A stretch of 35,415 bases of DNA from Candidatus Kapaibacterium sp. GTDB lineage: Bacteria; Bacteroidota; Ignavibacteria; Kapaibacteriales; Kapaibacteriaceae. Each line of letters starts with the position of its first letter. The stretch's first letter is position 1. The notes below the pieces were generated by a model. That model made no database searches and was not told where the DNA came from. It saw only the letters and a program-made list of their open reading frames with translations. Of the stretch, positions 18,501 through 27,505 are shown piece after piece. The translations under genes were made by a program, and so were the position numbers. Location: contig VERF01000023.1 of the NCBI GenBank assembly GCA_018882895.1, forward strand, positions 1-35,415. Reading direction: 5' to 3'.

Positions 18501-18916
18501 GAGAGCGCTCAAAGCAAGCCATCGACGAGGTACTGGCAGTGCTGGGAAGTTCGCTCGTACAAGGTCACACCGAGGCTCTCGCCTCCGGCGTGATAGAGGG
18601 AACACTCATGGCGCTGCGCGGAGAGACACTCGTCGAGGGCGTACTCGACGTGCGTCTAACATCCGCCGATGGAACGGTAGAGGTCTGGGACTGGAAGACC
18701 AACAAGGTGCGTTCAGAACGTCAGATGCAGGAAGTGGCCGACTCGTATCGGACGCAGATGGAAACCTATGCGTGGCTCTGCATGCAGGCCCTGCCGGATT
18801 GCCATCGTGTTGTGACGCGGCTTGTCTTTACCAAGGCAGCACTGGCCGGCTGGGCGCGTATCGACCATGAGCAGCTCTGGCACCGAGCCGACGTGAGCCT
18901 CTTTACCGGCGCGTGA
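15536..18916 (+). CDS. addA: AddA-like UvrD/Rep helicase with C-terminal PD-(D/E)XK nuclease
   Basis: This 1126-residue protein is a superfamily 1A helicase-nuclease of the RecB/AddA type for double-strand-break processing. Walker A is AGAGKT (21-26), motif Ia follows as VVAITFTRAAA, motif II is DEFQD (D379-E380), and HASKGLEF and LYVALTRAK mark motifs V and VI. The C-terminal nuclease has GVLDVRL with D1038 and VWDWKT with D1052 and K1054. ATG 15536 is selected because QQQAALD, the helicase Q-motif region, follows it directly; an ORF extension into the M16 gene is spurious. No AddB partner is in the window. It overlaps the convergent flavoprotein gene by 14 bp. Confidence 0.88.
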   Translation: MNAQQQAALDTHVHCAVLANAGAGKTQVLVQRLLRILVVENVEPDRVVAITFTRAAAMEMRQRLHELIESILRGTEDPAPYLGSLPPTSYEPRLRRLLVQIGSTRISTFHSFCASLVRQYADVVGRSSDVRDADERLSSELCQEAVDAAMNHFLGAERLADPRVQAAFDSLSIGKVHEIVAGMTRSSAERRQMSSILAEPISAALERRRTAADGIRRQQARLVCMELLRHLHDFTDVREIEQLHHSLADLSDRVEGGDEALGELTSLLETWFNRDYTIKKTKLSKDSKGSPLPEAPDKALAEMADFARATWDDASERHQLMVTQGLALMSDRAARHYAEIKRRRNVIDFDDMIDDATKLLTDPGVSTMIRESVSYIMIDEFQDTDPTQYRLLELLAPALRDGRSGGPNVFLVGDDKQSIYGFRNADVRLFRRARRAIKGANSATEPADTGLRPLTQSYRMHQHLVEAINDICKHAFGAVAPPDEEDEVSFDVAYMELAAAIERETRQSLSSLRLLGVGDGDDDSDSEFEHLARHLAGMLAADSGVEVFERSVAHRPVRPGDIAVLVPSNKDKSKVAEALRRQSLPYTIYSGRSFFSRPEVADVRAALTAASDPQNDLATATAMRSPLLRVPDDDIVRASLRGRKSSLQDGLADLVASGTASDEAKAAMRFFVDLRTMISLRPLSEVITPMLEQCGWHQATSADARYRQMVVNIDKLIEICAKAEQDRSASLSDVLNAIAEPDRDLEAEGTVMSDDDAIHVMTIHASKGLEFPVVALAGLNTRSHDDTFVISQQIGPTMNVPDKIVLPSDALSTASLPVSMSCRANAIISRQRREAEQRRLLYVALTRAKAHLVICLPSGEQASRAKGLSRILVAATTHDGPWLRFDASSAEDAVDVAARAPVASPLTKPFAPIPPPAPLLVTASTLNRQTSSHATPVGRRIVGTESSSTEYGTAVHSALADLVRSASASSTDESIRRLVSIMKRHELDRERSKQAIDEVLAVLGSSLVQGHTEALASGVIEGTLMALRGETLVEGVLDVRLTSADGTVEVWDWKTNKVRSERQMQEVADSYRTQMETYAWLCMQALPDCHRVVTRLVFTKAALAGWARIDHEQLWHRADVSLFTGA

Positions 18917-20090
18917 GCGCGGCGGCGGCAGATGCGGCCGATGACCATGCCCACTGGAAGTTGTACCCGCCAAGCCAGCCCGTGACGTCGACCACTTCTC
19001 CGATGAAGTAGAGTCCGTCGACTATGCTGCTCTGCATGGTCTTGGATGACAATCGTGAGGTGCAGACTCCGCCCGAAGTGACCTCGGCCTTGGCATATCC
19101 CTCGGTGCCGCTGGCGGTAAGTCGCCAGTGCTTCATGGCAGTGAGCAGTGACTCGACATCACGTCGAGCAATAGTGTTGACAGGCTTTGATAGAAGGGGG
19201 CTGTCCCACACGTCGACCAATCGTTGCGGCAGATGCAGCGCAAGTACCGATCGCAGCTGTCGCCGCTCGGACGGGTAATCGGTGATGACTGCACGTGCAT
19301 CGACGTCGGGAAGTAGATCGATCTCAAGCGCCGCGTCGTCACGGAGATACGAAGAGATCTGCAAAATGGCCGGTCCGCTCAGACCTCTGTGGGTGAATAG
19401 GACGTTCTCTCGGAACAAGGCCGACGAGGCCCGCACGTTGGCCTCGAGTGAAACACCCGACAGATCACCGAACCTGCCGGTGAAATCCGTACCAAAGGTC
19501 AGTGGCACCAGTGCCGGAAGGGGCTCAATGATCGGATGACCGAAGTGCTCGGCGATCCGATACCCGAGATCGGATGCACCAAGTGACGGGATACTAAGGC
19601 CACCCGTTGCCACAACAAGGTTGCCTGCACGCGCCTGCTTGGCACCACTGCTGCTCATGTATTCGACCATGAACAGGTCAGACTTCGTAACGGTGTTTAC
19701 ATGACAGTCGAACGCGATCTCTACTTGCGACCTTCTGCACTCCGACATCAGCATGTCGATGATCTGCTGTGCGGATCCGTCGCAGAAAAGCTGACCCAGC
19801 TTCTTCTCATGCCAGGCGATGCCATACGATTCGACAAGCTCGATGAAGTCACCCGGCCCATATCCGGCCAGTGCAGACCGAGCGAAGTCGGGATTCCGAC
19901 TGATCATATTACGATGCGTCACCGATCGATTCGTGAAGTTGCATCGGCCTCCGCCGGAGATGCGGATCTTCTTGCCGGGACGGTCGTTGTGCTCCACAAC
20001 AAGCACGCTGCAGCCCCCTGCCGCAGCGCGTGCAGCACACATCAGACCGGCTGCACCGGCTCCGAGAACAACAACGTCAAAGTTCTGCAA
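18903..20090 (-). CDS. BaiN/YhiN (HI0933) family FAD-dependent oxidoreductase
   Basis: The 395-residue flavoprotein begins with a Rossmann dinucleotide-binding motif GAGAAG (about 10-15) and has the family signatures GKKIRISGGGRCNFTN and VVATGGLSIPSLGASDLGY, ending with a second FAD segment near GLYFIGEVVDVTGWLGGYNFQWAW. Members are cytoplasmic flavoproteins of poorly defined role. The start is a TTG: the reading frame upstream is closed by a stop 15 bp earlier with no ATG or GTG, and the next internal Met would remove the FAD-binding glycines. It lies 4 bp after the stop of the upstream large secreted protein gene. No terminator separates it from the convergent addA-like gene. Confidence 0.9.
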   Translation of the reverse strand: MQNFDVVVLGAGAAGLMCAARAAAGGCSVLVVEHNDRPGKKIRISGGGRCNFTNRSVTHRNMISRNPDFARSALAGYGPGDFIELVESYGIAWHEKKLGQLFCDGSAQQIIDMLMSECRRSQVEIAFDCHVNTVTKSDLFMVEYMSSSGAKQARAGNLVVATGGLSIPSLGASDLGYRIAEHFGHPIIEPLPALVPLTFGTDFTGRFGDLSGVSLEANVRASSALFRENVLFTHRGLSGPAILQISSYLRDDAALEIDLLPDVDARAVITDYPSERRQLRSVLALHLPQRLVDVWDSPLLSKPVNTIARRDVESLLTAMKHWRLTASGTEGYAKAEVTSGGVCTSRLSSKTMQSSIVDGLYFIGEVVDVTGWLGGYNFQWAWSSAASAAAALTRR

Positions 20091-20094
20091 GGGG

Positions 20095-23000
20095 CTACTT
20101 GGCGATCACAAATGGAACCGTTGAATCATACACGCCTGCCGAGATCCTGAGCATGTACATGCCCGAAGGAAGATCGGCCGTGTCGAATCGCAAAGCATAT
20201 TCCCCACCGGAGAGCGTCACCGATCCATCCAGAACCGTACGAACCACCATCCCTCGAGAGTCGATCACATCCAGAAGCACCGGCACGGTCTCCTGCATAC
20301 GGAAGTTGACGACGGCTTCGCTAACGGCAGGCTGCGGAACCACCTGCATACGCGGTCGACCCGTGGGGGCGAACTTCACGACGGTGATGTTGCATCGACC
20401 TGCGACCTCGACCGGGGAGGTTCCTGAGCGCGGCACGATGTCGAGAAACTGCAGACTATCCGAGGTGTATCCCGAGGAGCTGACGCTGATGTTGGTCGTC
20501 GATGAGTCGGGCACGGCCATGACGAAGCGCAACGTGGCAACCGGACCCGACCGAAGCGAGTCGGCCCCACGCACGGCAATGGAAACGCGGCCGGGCGCCT
20601 GCGCCGGCGTAGCCGTTGTGTTGGCCGGCTTGGCAGCCGATACCATGTCGATGAACTTCAAGGCTCGAGGTGCATAGTCAACTTCGAGATCGAAGTTCAC
20701 GCCGTTGAGGAAGTACTCCACGCCATTGTAGGTGGCAGAGATGTTCTTCTCAAGCATGATCGGCACCATGATCGTATCGCCGATGGCGCCACCGAAGGCC
20801 TTCGGCACGAAGAACTCACTGGTGGGGAGCATTGCAAGCTCCAGCTCCGGTGCATAGCCCCATCCATCAGCCGTTGTGGTGTCGCGCACGTCACACGGAT
20901 AGCCACTGACGATGCGCGGAGATGCATCGAAGTAGCGCTCTTCGAGTGGACAGAAGCGCAGCGTCACCACGACCGAATCTCCGGGAGCCACCGAGTCGCC
21001 GATCGCGGGCACGGAGCTAACCACCGTGGTATAGTCAGGCAGGTCCAGGAGTTCCGTAACAGCATTGTAGACGTCACCGGTATTGATCACCGTGATCGTT
21101 CGCTCGGCACATTCGAGGATCCGCACGGAGTCGAATCTCACCGGCTGTGAGATGGCGATCTCGGACTTCAGAGCCACGACGGTTCCTCGATCACCCGTGG
21201 CGATCAGCTTGTAGAGGATCACGTCCTCGGTATCGAAGTTGATACTGTCAATGGTGAGTCGACTGTTGGCACGATTGTTATTGGTGGTCACGAATCGAAG
21301 AACGGCAAACGGCTGCGTCGAGTCGATGCCGCAGAAGTTCTTCATCGTAACGGCCTGACCTCCGTACGGAGAAGGCACATAGGCCAGCGACGGCTTGAAC
21401 TTGACGCCTCCGGTCTGCGACACACACTCGTTACCGATCAGCGACGAGGTGATGTCCAGAAGCCGCAGCTGCGTCGAATCAAAGTCAACCCGCATCTTGA
21501 TGTCAACCACCGATGCATCGATCTTGATCGAACTATACAGCGGCACGTTCAGCGTGTCGCATGAGATCATCCGGAAGGTATCCGGCAGGGGGCGAAGGGC
21601 ATCAAAGCTGAACTGCAGACCGCGCGTCTGTGCAAAGCCCCCTCCTCGCACAAGAACCGTCGTATCCCATCCAACGCAGGGTGAGGAGAACCAGAACTTG
21701 ATGCGTGCACGGTAGTCACGAGGTGCACGCGGACGCTGCCGAATCTGCACCACGAGCGAGTCACCCGGATTGAGCGTCTGCGGCCACGTCGCCGGCTGGG
21801 TGATCGTGAATATGCGCTCGTCGGGGAAGAAGGACACTGAATCAACAACCACTCGGTCCTGACTTGGATTGAGGCGGAAGTCGGGGATCTTCAGCACCAC
21901 CGACAGGATCTGCGGACTGAGCACATCGACGACGCCATATGGGAACTGCACCGACGTGGGACGTGGCCGGAAGGTCAGCGATCGCTTGCCAACCAGGAAC
22001 GTCTCGAGCGTATTGGACCATTGAGAACCCGATGCCTTGATGTGGAGCGCAGCACGGCACTCCATCAGGGTCGAGTCAGCCGGCGTGCGCGGACAGAAGG
22101 TAAGCGTGACCGTGTCGCGCTCACCCGGTGGCACCACGTAAGGCACTATGCCGGTGGGCGAGTACTTTGACTTCCAGGCGAAGAACTGCGGCTTGCCTCC
22201 GGGCACTCCCGCAGAGTCGATCCACACCCTTTCGACGGTCATGTCGAACTTGAGCGACCCATTGAGCAGTTCGATCGTACGGTCAACGCATTCGCACGGG
22301 CGAACGTAGCCGAAGTTGACAAGAGAAAGAGCGCTTTCGAGTTTGACGATGATGCCTCGGCCCGACAGCGGTCCGGAGCCGGTGATCGCGCAGGGATCAG
22401 ACGAATGCGCCGTCAGCGCGCCGGCGTATGTGCGGGCTGCATCCGGAGCGAACTCAACCTCGACCCGGATAGAATCCCGAGGAGCAAGGACAAGGGGCAC
22501 GGCACGACTGGTCGACACGATGCGGAACCCCGGAGTGATCGTCAGCGAGTCGACGCGTACGGGCAACGATGAGGTGTTCTCAACGATCAGCTGCATGGTC
22601 TTGACGTCGCCAACCTCGACGGTCCCGAAGGCCGAATTCTGAGACACGTAGAGCTTTGGAGCCACAGAGGTAGCGATGAGCTGCACCTGCCATTCGGCGC
22701 GGCTTTCATCACGAAACTTGATGTATGCCCTATCGGCCCTGTCCCTCGATGGATCGGCCGGGGTGTAGCGCGTGCGGAAACGGATCGAGTCACGCGGCGG
22801 AATCGTCCGCACGGTGTTGTTGATCGATGTTGGCGGATCAACGATCTGAATACGTCCACCCGATTGATCGACGAACTGCAACGAGTCGATGCGCCGTGGT
22901 GTATCGGTAAGGTTCACGATGAAGACCGAATCTTCGCGCGTCTGACAGGAGATGACGTTCTGTGTCTCCATCACAAGCGGCTGGAAGCGGAAGATCTGCA

Positions 23001-25140
23001 TCACGCCTCGCCCCTTGAGATCGATACAGTCAGAAACGTAGCATCGGTTCTCGAACAGACACAGCTTATCGTCATACGTCAGCGAGTCCGTCGGCCGGAA
23101 CGTGATCGGAATCGTCGTCGAATCACCCGGTTGGATCGTGCGGCTTGTGCCGCCGAGCAGCGCGAACGACTCGCCCTTCTGCACATACAGAGAAACGGTC
23201 AGGGCATCGAGCTTGCTGGTATTCTTTGCTCGTACGCTGAGCGTCTTTTGCTGCCCCACGAGTACGTCTCCGAAATCCACCAGACCATTGACCGACCACT
23301 GGACCTTGTTGTCGAGACCGCGGCCCGAGACATAGATCTTTCGTTCGATGTTGCAGCCCTGGATCCTGGTCTTGATGATGATCGAGTCGAAGACGAATCC
23401 CGGCTGGCGCGGCAGGAATCGCACGGAATTGAAGGGGTACCCTGTCTTGGGCAGAAGCGTAAACGGAAAGCGAATGCGGTAATGAGTGAAGTCTTTGGGG
23501 ACGATGATGGTATCGATGACCAGGTCCGACAACGTCAGGTTCTGCCACGTGTAGTTCTGAGGATTGCTCAGCAGTCCGGGGCAGACGGCCTCGAATCGCA
23601 TGGTGTCGATACGACGCGAACCGGATGTATTGCGGATCGAGATCACTTCCTGCGTTCTTCCCGTCAATGCGATGGTGATCGGGGATTTCTGACAGCGATC
23701 ATCGGTGATGAGTCGAAGCGTGTCCGGATAATCAGCCGTGGTATCTCGCACAAATGAGCGGATCACCAGCGTCGTGCACTGTCCGGGTTGAATCACGATC
23801 GGATAGGTAACGCCGACGACGGCGAAGCCCTTCGGCTCATTCGTGATCGCATTTCGAATGGTCAGGGGGCGAGGCTGTCCGAGCTTGTCGGAGGTATTAC
23901 AGACGATGATGGTCGAGTCGATCGTGGTCTTATCCACGCATCCAACCCAAAGCGTGTCGAATAACACGCCTCGTCGATTGACGCCGGTTTCGGTGATACG
24001 GTTCAGTTCGAGCCGGACCTGCGTGTTTGGCAGGCCGCATCGGTTGGTGGGTCTGATCTCGAGCGTGTCGATGAACGTGCCCACGAGTGTCCCCCGAAAT
24101 GTCACGGTCACCACCTGCGGCGTACCGCTGGCGAGATTGACCGATGCAGGGGTGATGGTGAACATGCTCGCCTCGGGCCCGCGCATAACAAGGTTGGCCG
24201 TGCTTCCACATGCTGCGGTGTCGACGAGGGTGAACTGCCACTGAGCAACGGTATCGCAGAGAATGTCCTGCTTGATCGCCGTGGGGGTGACGCTGAGCGA
24301 GCGCGGAATCGTTCGATCAGATCGCTGATTGGAAGCCCCGGAGCGCAGAAGTCCCGAGTGTCCGTTGCCGGTAGCATCGCACATCGTCGAAATGTTGCCA
24401 ACGCCTTCGTTGCAGCGCAGATATGCCCGCAGACCCTGTTCGTTTCCGTTCAGTGAGCGGGTCATTTGACATCGAATGGTCGACTCATCCAGCGCGCGGT
24501 CCCAGATGCGAATTTCGTCGACAAGCCCCTTGAGCGTTCGATTCAGATTCTGGTTGTCGGCCACACCATTGCATGAGCCGATCAGAAGCGGCAGATCGGG
24601 CCGGTCGAGTCCGCGCAGATACGACGACGGATACTGGTCATTGCGAATAGGGCCTACAACGACCTTGCCATCGATGTAGATGAACGAGCTCTCAACACCG
24701 CCATCGAACACCACGGCAATGTGATGCCAAGCTCCGTAGAGTCCGGCAGCCGGCGTCCGTGCGATCGTGTTATCGGCGCTCTTGAGCTGGCCGACGTCGC
24801 CATTGACCTCGAACACGAGATCATCATTGGCGTCGATGTAGATCACGAACACATCATTGAAGTCCGAGTTCGGCCCCCAAAGTCCGGCCAGGTACTGGCG
24901 CTGGTTGGCCTGCTTTTCGATCTTGGCCCACATTTCAAACGTCACGGCCGACTGGCGCGCGCGCACGGGATTCTTGATCAGCTCGATGAAGTGCTGGCTG
25001 CGACCACTGGTGGTGGTGAACTGAACGGCATTGAAGATGCAGTCCTTTCGGCCGTCACACGATGCCGGGAACTGGGCCGATACGTTCACGGCGGCCAGCA
25101 ACATCGCAATTCCAAATGAAAGTAGTCGAAGTATCTGCAT
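20095..25140 (-). CDS. Large T9SS-secreted protein: LamG-like, choice-of-anchor repeats, cohesin-like domains
   Basis: The 1681-residue protein has a signal peptide (MQILRLLSFGIAMLLA, cleavage near VSA). Residues about 30-240 form a LamG/concanavalin-like domain with WHHIAVVFDG and GLVDEIRIWDRAL. A long stretch (about 280-1170) holds repeated beta-sandwich units of the choice-of-anchor D/ASPM-SPD-2-Hydin type, each with a turn such as IQPGDSTTIPITFRP. Two cohesin-like units follow near 1175-1317 and 1437-1585. Residues about 1594-1681 are a T9SS type A sorting domain (VVPQPAVSEAVV, LPSGMYMLRIS). It is expected at or beyond the outer membrane, perhaps for adhesion or structure. ATG 25140 is preferred over one 16 codons upstream because it opens directly into the signal peptide. 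Confidence 0.9.
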   Translation of the reverse strand: MQILRLLSFGIAMLLAAVNVSAQFPASCDGRKDCIFNAVQFTTTSGRSQHFIELIKNPVRARQSAVTFEMWAKIEKQANQRQYLAGLWGPNSDFNDVFVIYIDANDDLVFEVNGDVGQLKSADNTIARTPAAGLYGAWHHIAVVFDGGVESSFIYIDGKVVVGPIRNDQYPSSYLRGLDRPDLPLLIGSCNGVADNQNLNRTLKGLVDEIRIWDRALDESTIRCQMTRSLNGNEQGLRAYLRCNEGVGNISTMCDATGNGHSGLLRSGASNQRSDRTIPRSLSVTPTAIKQDILCDTVAQWQFTLVDTAACGSTANLVMRGPEASMFTITPASVNLASGTPQVVTVTFRGTLVGTFIDTLEIRPTNRCGLPNTQVRLELNRITETGVNRRGVLFDTLWVGCVDKTTIDSTIIVCNTSDKLGQPRPLTIRNAITNEPKGFAVVGVTYPIVIQPGQCTTLVIRSFVRDTTADYPDTLRLITDDRCQKSPITIALTGRTQEVISIRNTSGSRRIDTMRFEAVCPGLLSNPQNYTWQNLTLSDLVIDTIIVPKDFTHYRIRFPFTLLPKTGYPFNSVRFLPRQPGFVFDSIIIKTRIQGCNIERKIYVSGRGLDNKVQWSVNGLVDFGDVLVGQQKTLSVRAKNTSKLDALTVSLYVQKGESFALLGGTSRTIQPGDSTTIPITFRPTDSLTYDDKLCLFENRCYVSDCIDLKGRGVMQIFRFQPLVMETQNVISCQTREDSVFIVNLTDTPRRIDSLQFVDQSGGRIQIVDPPTSINNTVRTIPPRDSIRFRTRYTPADPSRDRADRAYIKFRDESRAEWQVQLIATSVAPKLYVSQNSAFGTVEVGDVKTMQLIVENTSSLPVRVDSLTITPGFRIVSTSRAVPLVLAPRDSIRVEVEFAPDAARTYAGALTAHSSDPCAITGSGPLSGRGIIVKLESALSLVNFGYVRPCECVDRTIELLNGSLKFDMTVERVWIDSAGVPGGKPQFFAWKSKYSPTGIVPYVVPPGERDTVTLTFCPRTPADSTLMECRAALHIKASGSQWSNTLETFLVGKRSLTFRPRPTSVQFPYGVVDVLSPQILSVVLKIPDFRLNPSQDRVVVDSVSFFPDERIFTITQPATWPQTLNPGDSLVVQIRQRPRAPRDYRARIKFWFSSPCVGWDTTVLVRGGGFAQTRGLQFSFDALRPLPDTFRMISCDTLNVPLYSSIKIDASVVDIKMRVDFDSTQLRLLDITSSLIGNECVSQTGGVKFKPSLAYVPSPYGGQAVTMKNFCGIDSTQPFAVLRFVTTNNNRANSRLTIDSINFDTEDVILYKLIATGDRGTVVALKSEIAISQPVRFDSVRILECAERTITVINTGDVYNAVTELLDLPDYTTVVSSVPAIGDSVAPGDSVVVTLRFCPLEERYFDASPRIVSGYPCDVRDTTTADGWGYAPELELAMLPTSEFFVPKAFGGAIGDTIMVPIMLEKNISATYNGVEYFLNGVNFDLEVDYAPRALKFIDMVSAAKPANTTATPAQAPGRVSIAVRGADSLRSGPVATLRFVMAVPDSSTTNISVSSSGYTSDSLQFLDIVPRSGTSPVEVAGRCNITVVKFAPTGRPRMQVVPQPAVSEAVVNFRMQETVPVLLDVIDSRGMVVRTVLDGSVTLSGGEYALRFDTADLPSGMYMLRISAGVYDSTVPFVIAK

Positions 25141-25339
25141 GCCACGTCCCTCAAAGCAAGAATGGTGCGCGCGGGCTGAAGTTGGCAATTCGCCCCCAAA
25201 TGATCACCACGTGCGCGCGCGAAAGATACGAGAAGTCGACTGTTTCATGGGTGCTCCGAACATCGTAACTTTTGCGTGGTAATACCGGGCCACACCAGGC
25301 TTCGAATTCGGACGCATCAACCCTACGGGAAGAATCATA
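25141..25339. promoter_or_regulatory. Divergent promoter region between two T9SS cargo genes
   Basis: About 200 bp separate the two divergent starts. On the plus strand TAACTTTTG (25266-25274) resembles a -7 element with one extra base. On the minus strand TATCTTTC near 25220-25227 is one mismatch from TAnnTTTG. Both would give leaders of roughly 65-80 nt. Shared control of the two secreted proteins is possible. Confidence 0.35.
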
Positions 25340-27436
25340 ATGCCACAGACCCTTCGACTGGTTACGCGCATCATTGCGCTTTTTTTCGCCACCGTGTCGA
25401 TGCTGGCGCAAGCGCCGGCTCCACGTGACTTCGGTCTGGGCCTGAATGCGCGCATCAACCCCGGTTCGAAGCCATCGATCACCCTTCGCTGGAGCAAGGA
25501 CGACAACCAGCAGTCGGTCTATATCTGGAAGAAGCTCAAGGACGTGTCGCTGTTTGAAGCCGACGTACATGATTCCGTCGTCGGCAAGGGGCAGGAATGG
25601 ACCGACACGGACGTCGAGGTTGGCACATCGTATGAGTACCGCGTGTTTCGTCTGGTAAGCCGTGCCAATGGCACCGCAACGGCTTCCTTCTATGCCACGG
25701 GGTACATCAATGCTGGAATTGAAGCGCCCCCTGCCCCACGCGAGCGTGTACTGGTGCTGGTGGATTCGACCATGCGGCAGCCCCTGACCACGCAGTTGGC
25801 TACTTTTGCGCAGGACCTGAACAATGAAGGATGGGATGTGACCACACTATCGGTCCCCCGCGCAGAGACCTTCGATTCGGCAAAGGTCAACCGCGTGCGC
25901 GCGCTGATCAAGCAGGAGTGGAATTCGGGTCGCGACCTCGGCGCAATCGTCCTTGTTGGCAGGGTTCCGGTGCTCTACTCCGGCGTCATCGCTCCTGACG
26001 GACACACGCCGGACCACCTGGGGGCATGGCCTGCCGACGGGGTCTACGGTGATCACAATGGCGTGTACACAGACCGCTCATCGAACCAGCCGAACACCAC
26101 GCGCGCGTCGAACAACAACGTTCCGGGTGACGGGAAGTTCGACCAGAGTTTGTTCAACACGGACGTTGACATTCCCGTAGGACGCATCGACTTCTACAAC
26201 ATGCCGCAGTTCACGAAGAGTGAGACCGACCTGCTGAAAAACTACTTCGCCAAGAACCATGCTTATCGCACCGGAGAGTGGACCGTGCGCGCCGGCGGGA
26301 TCATCGACGATAACTTCGGCACATACGGAGAGGTGTTTGCCGCATCGGCGTGGCGCACTTTCAGCGTATTCGGAAACGACACGTCGGTGAAGGCGGGCGA
26401 CTTCTTCACCGATCTCAAGGGGCCAACCACCTACCTGCTTGGCTACGGCTGCGGCGGTGGCACTGACATCTCGGCCGGAGGCGTTGGCAACACGTCGGAC
26501 ATGGCAACCAAGCCGGTGCATGCTGTCTTCACGTTCCTCTTCGGCAGCTACTTCGGTGACTGGGACACGAAGAACAACTTCATGCGTGCAGCCCTTGCCA
26601 CGGACCCTCGGGTGCTGACCTGTGCCTGGTCGGGCAGACCTCACTGGTACATCCACCACATGGCTCTCGGTGAGACCATCGGATATGGTGCTCGCCTGTC
26701 GCAGAACAACCAGGTGATCGTTGGCGGCAATCAGCTGGGCAACTACGTACCGAATGCCAGCTTGACGCCCACGGGCATGAGTCTTGCCGCCACGGGAGAC
26801 CGTCAGATCCATATTGCGCTGCTGGGCGACCCTACGCTGCGCTCGATCGCGAAGCCGATCGCGGCCCTGGGTACGATCACGGCCAAGACTGAGTTCCCCA
26901 ACAAGGTCAATCTGACGTGGCTCAAGCCCGTCGGCTCTGCCGATGCCTACATGGTATATCGTCGTAAGGACGGCGTCAAGAAGTGGACGCTTCTGACGCC
27001 TCGGCCGATCACGGCGACCGCTTACCGGGACTCGCTCAAGAACGACGGTACGCTTGAGTATATGGTCCGCTGCTGCGCCCTGCGCAGCAGTGCCAGCGGC
27101 ACGTACTACGACATGGGTCGGGGCGTAACAGCCAGCGTCCTCACGACGAATGTGGCAGAAGACTCAGATGTTTCGTCAGCCATCTCGGCAACGGTTTCTC
27201 CAAACCCTGCGTCTGAGAACATCAACGTCGTATTCTCGCTGGCCACCGCGTCAGCCACATCGGTCGAGCTCATCGACGTCACAGGACGCATTGTATCGAC
27301 CTTCGATGCTGGAGTGCTGGCCGCCGGCACGCACCAAACATCATTTGATGTGACCTCGCTGCCGGTGGGCACCTACACGATTACCATCAGGGGCCAGCGG
27401 CAGCACGTCAGCGTTCCGCTCGCGGTAATGCGGTAA
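25340..27436 (+). CDS. T9SS-secreted protein with gingipain (C25)-like domain, catalytic dyad not evident
   Basis: The 698-residue protein has a signal peptide (cleavage near MLAQ, about residue 23). A fibronectin-III-like domain spans about 45-115. Residues about 135-500 resemble the caspase-like fold of C25 peptidases: VLVLVDSTM, AIVLVGRVPVLYSG and DVDIPVGRIDF. Where the family shows the catalytic His (GHG) this protein reads LLGYGCGGGTD near 370, and where the catalytic Cys is expected it reads FGSYFGDWD near 400. A second FN3-like domain lies at about 515-590. Residues about 620-698 form a T9SS type A sorting domain (VSPNPASENINVVF, LPVGTYTITI). It may be a pseudo-peptidase or use a different residue. 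Confidence 0.8.
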   Translation: MPQTLRLVTRIIALFFATVSMLAQAPAPRDFGLGLNARINPGSKPSITLRWSKDDNQQSVYIWKKLKDVSLFEADVHDSVVGKGQEWTDTDVEVGTSYEYRVFRLVSRANGTATASFYATGYINAGIEAPPAPRERVLVLVDSTMRQPLTTQLATFAQDLNNEGWDVTTLSVPRAETFDSAKVNRVRALIKQEWNSGRDLGAIVLVGRVPVLYSGVIAPDGHTPDHLGAWPADGVYGDHNGVYTDRSSNQPNTTRASNNNVPGDGKFDQSLFNTDVDIPVGRIDFYNMPQFTKSETDLLKNYFAKNHAYRTGEWTVRAGGIIDDNFGTYGEVFAASAWRTFSVFGNDTSVKAGDFFTDLKGPTTYLLGYGCGGGTDISAGGVGNTSDMATKPVHAVFTFLFGSYFGDWDTKNNFMRAALATDPRVLTCAWSGRPHWYIHHMALGETIGYGARLSQNNQVIVGGNQLGNYVPNASLTPTGMSLAATGDRQIHIALLGDPTLRSIAKPIAALGTITAKTEFPNKVNLTWLKPVGSADAYMVYRRKDGVKKWTLLTPRPITATAYRDSLKNDGTLEYMVRCCALRSSASGTYYDMGRGVTASVLTTNVAEDSDVSSAISATVSPNPASENINVVFSLATASATSVELIDVTGRIVSTFDAGVLAAGTHQTSFDVTSLPVGTYTITIRGQRQHVSVPLAVMR

Positions 27437-27505
27437 GTAGCATTTCTGCGAAGGTGTTGCCAAAGTTTTTCCCATCTTCCCAGACCGGGCAAGTTGTGAC
27501 GTGCG

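Noticed and set aside
22864-23757. 297-residue plus-strand ORF
   Set aside because: It is antisense to the giant T9SS cargo gene, shows no domain character and reflects high GC with few stops.
27437-27505. Terminator between the C25-like gene and the convergent lipoprotein gene
   Set aside because: No convincing stem followed by a T-tract could be found in this 69-bp gap.
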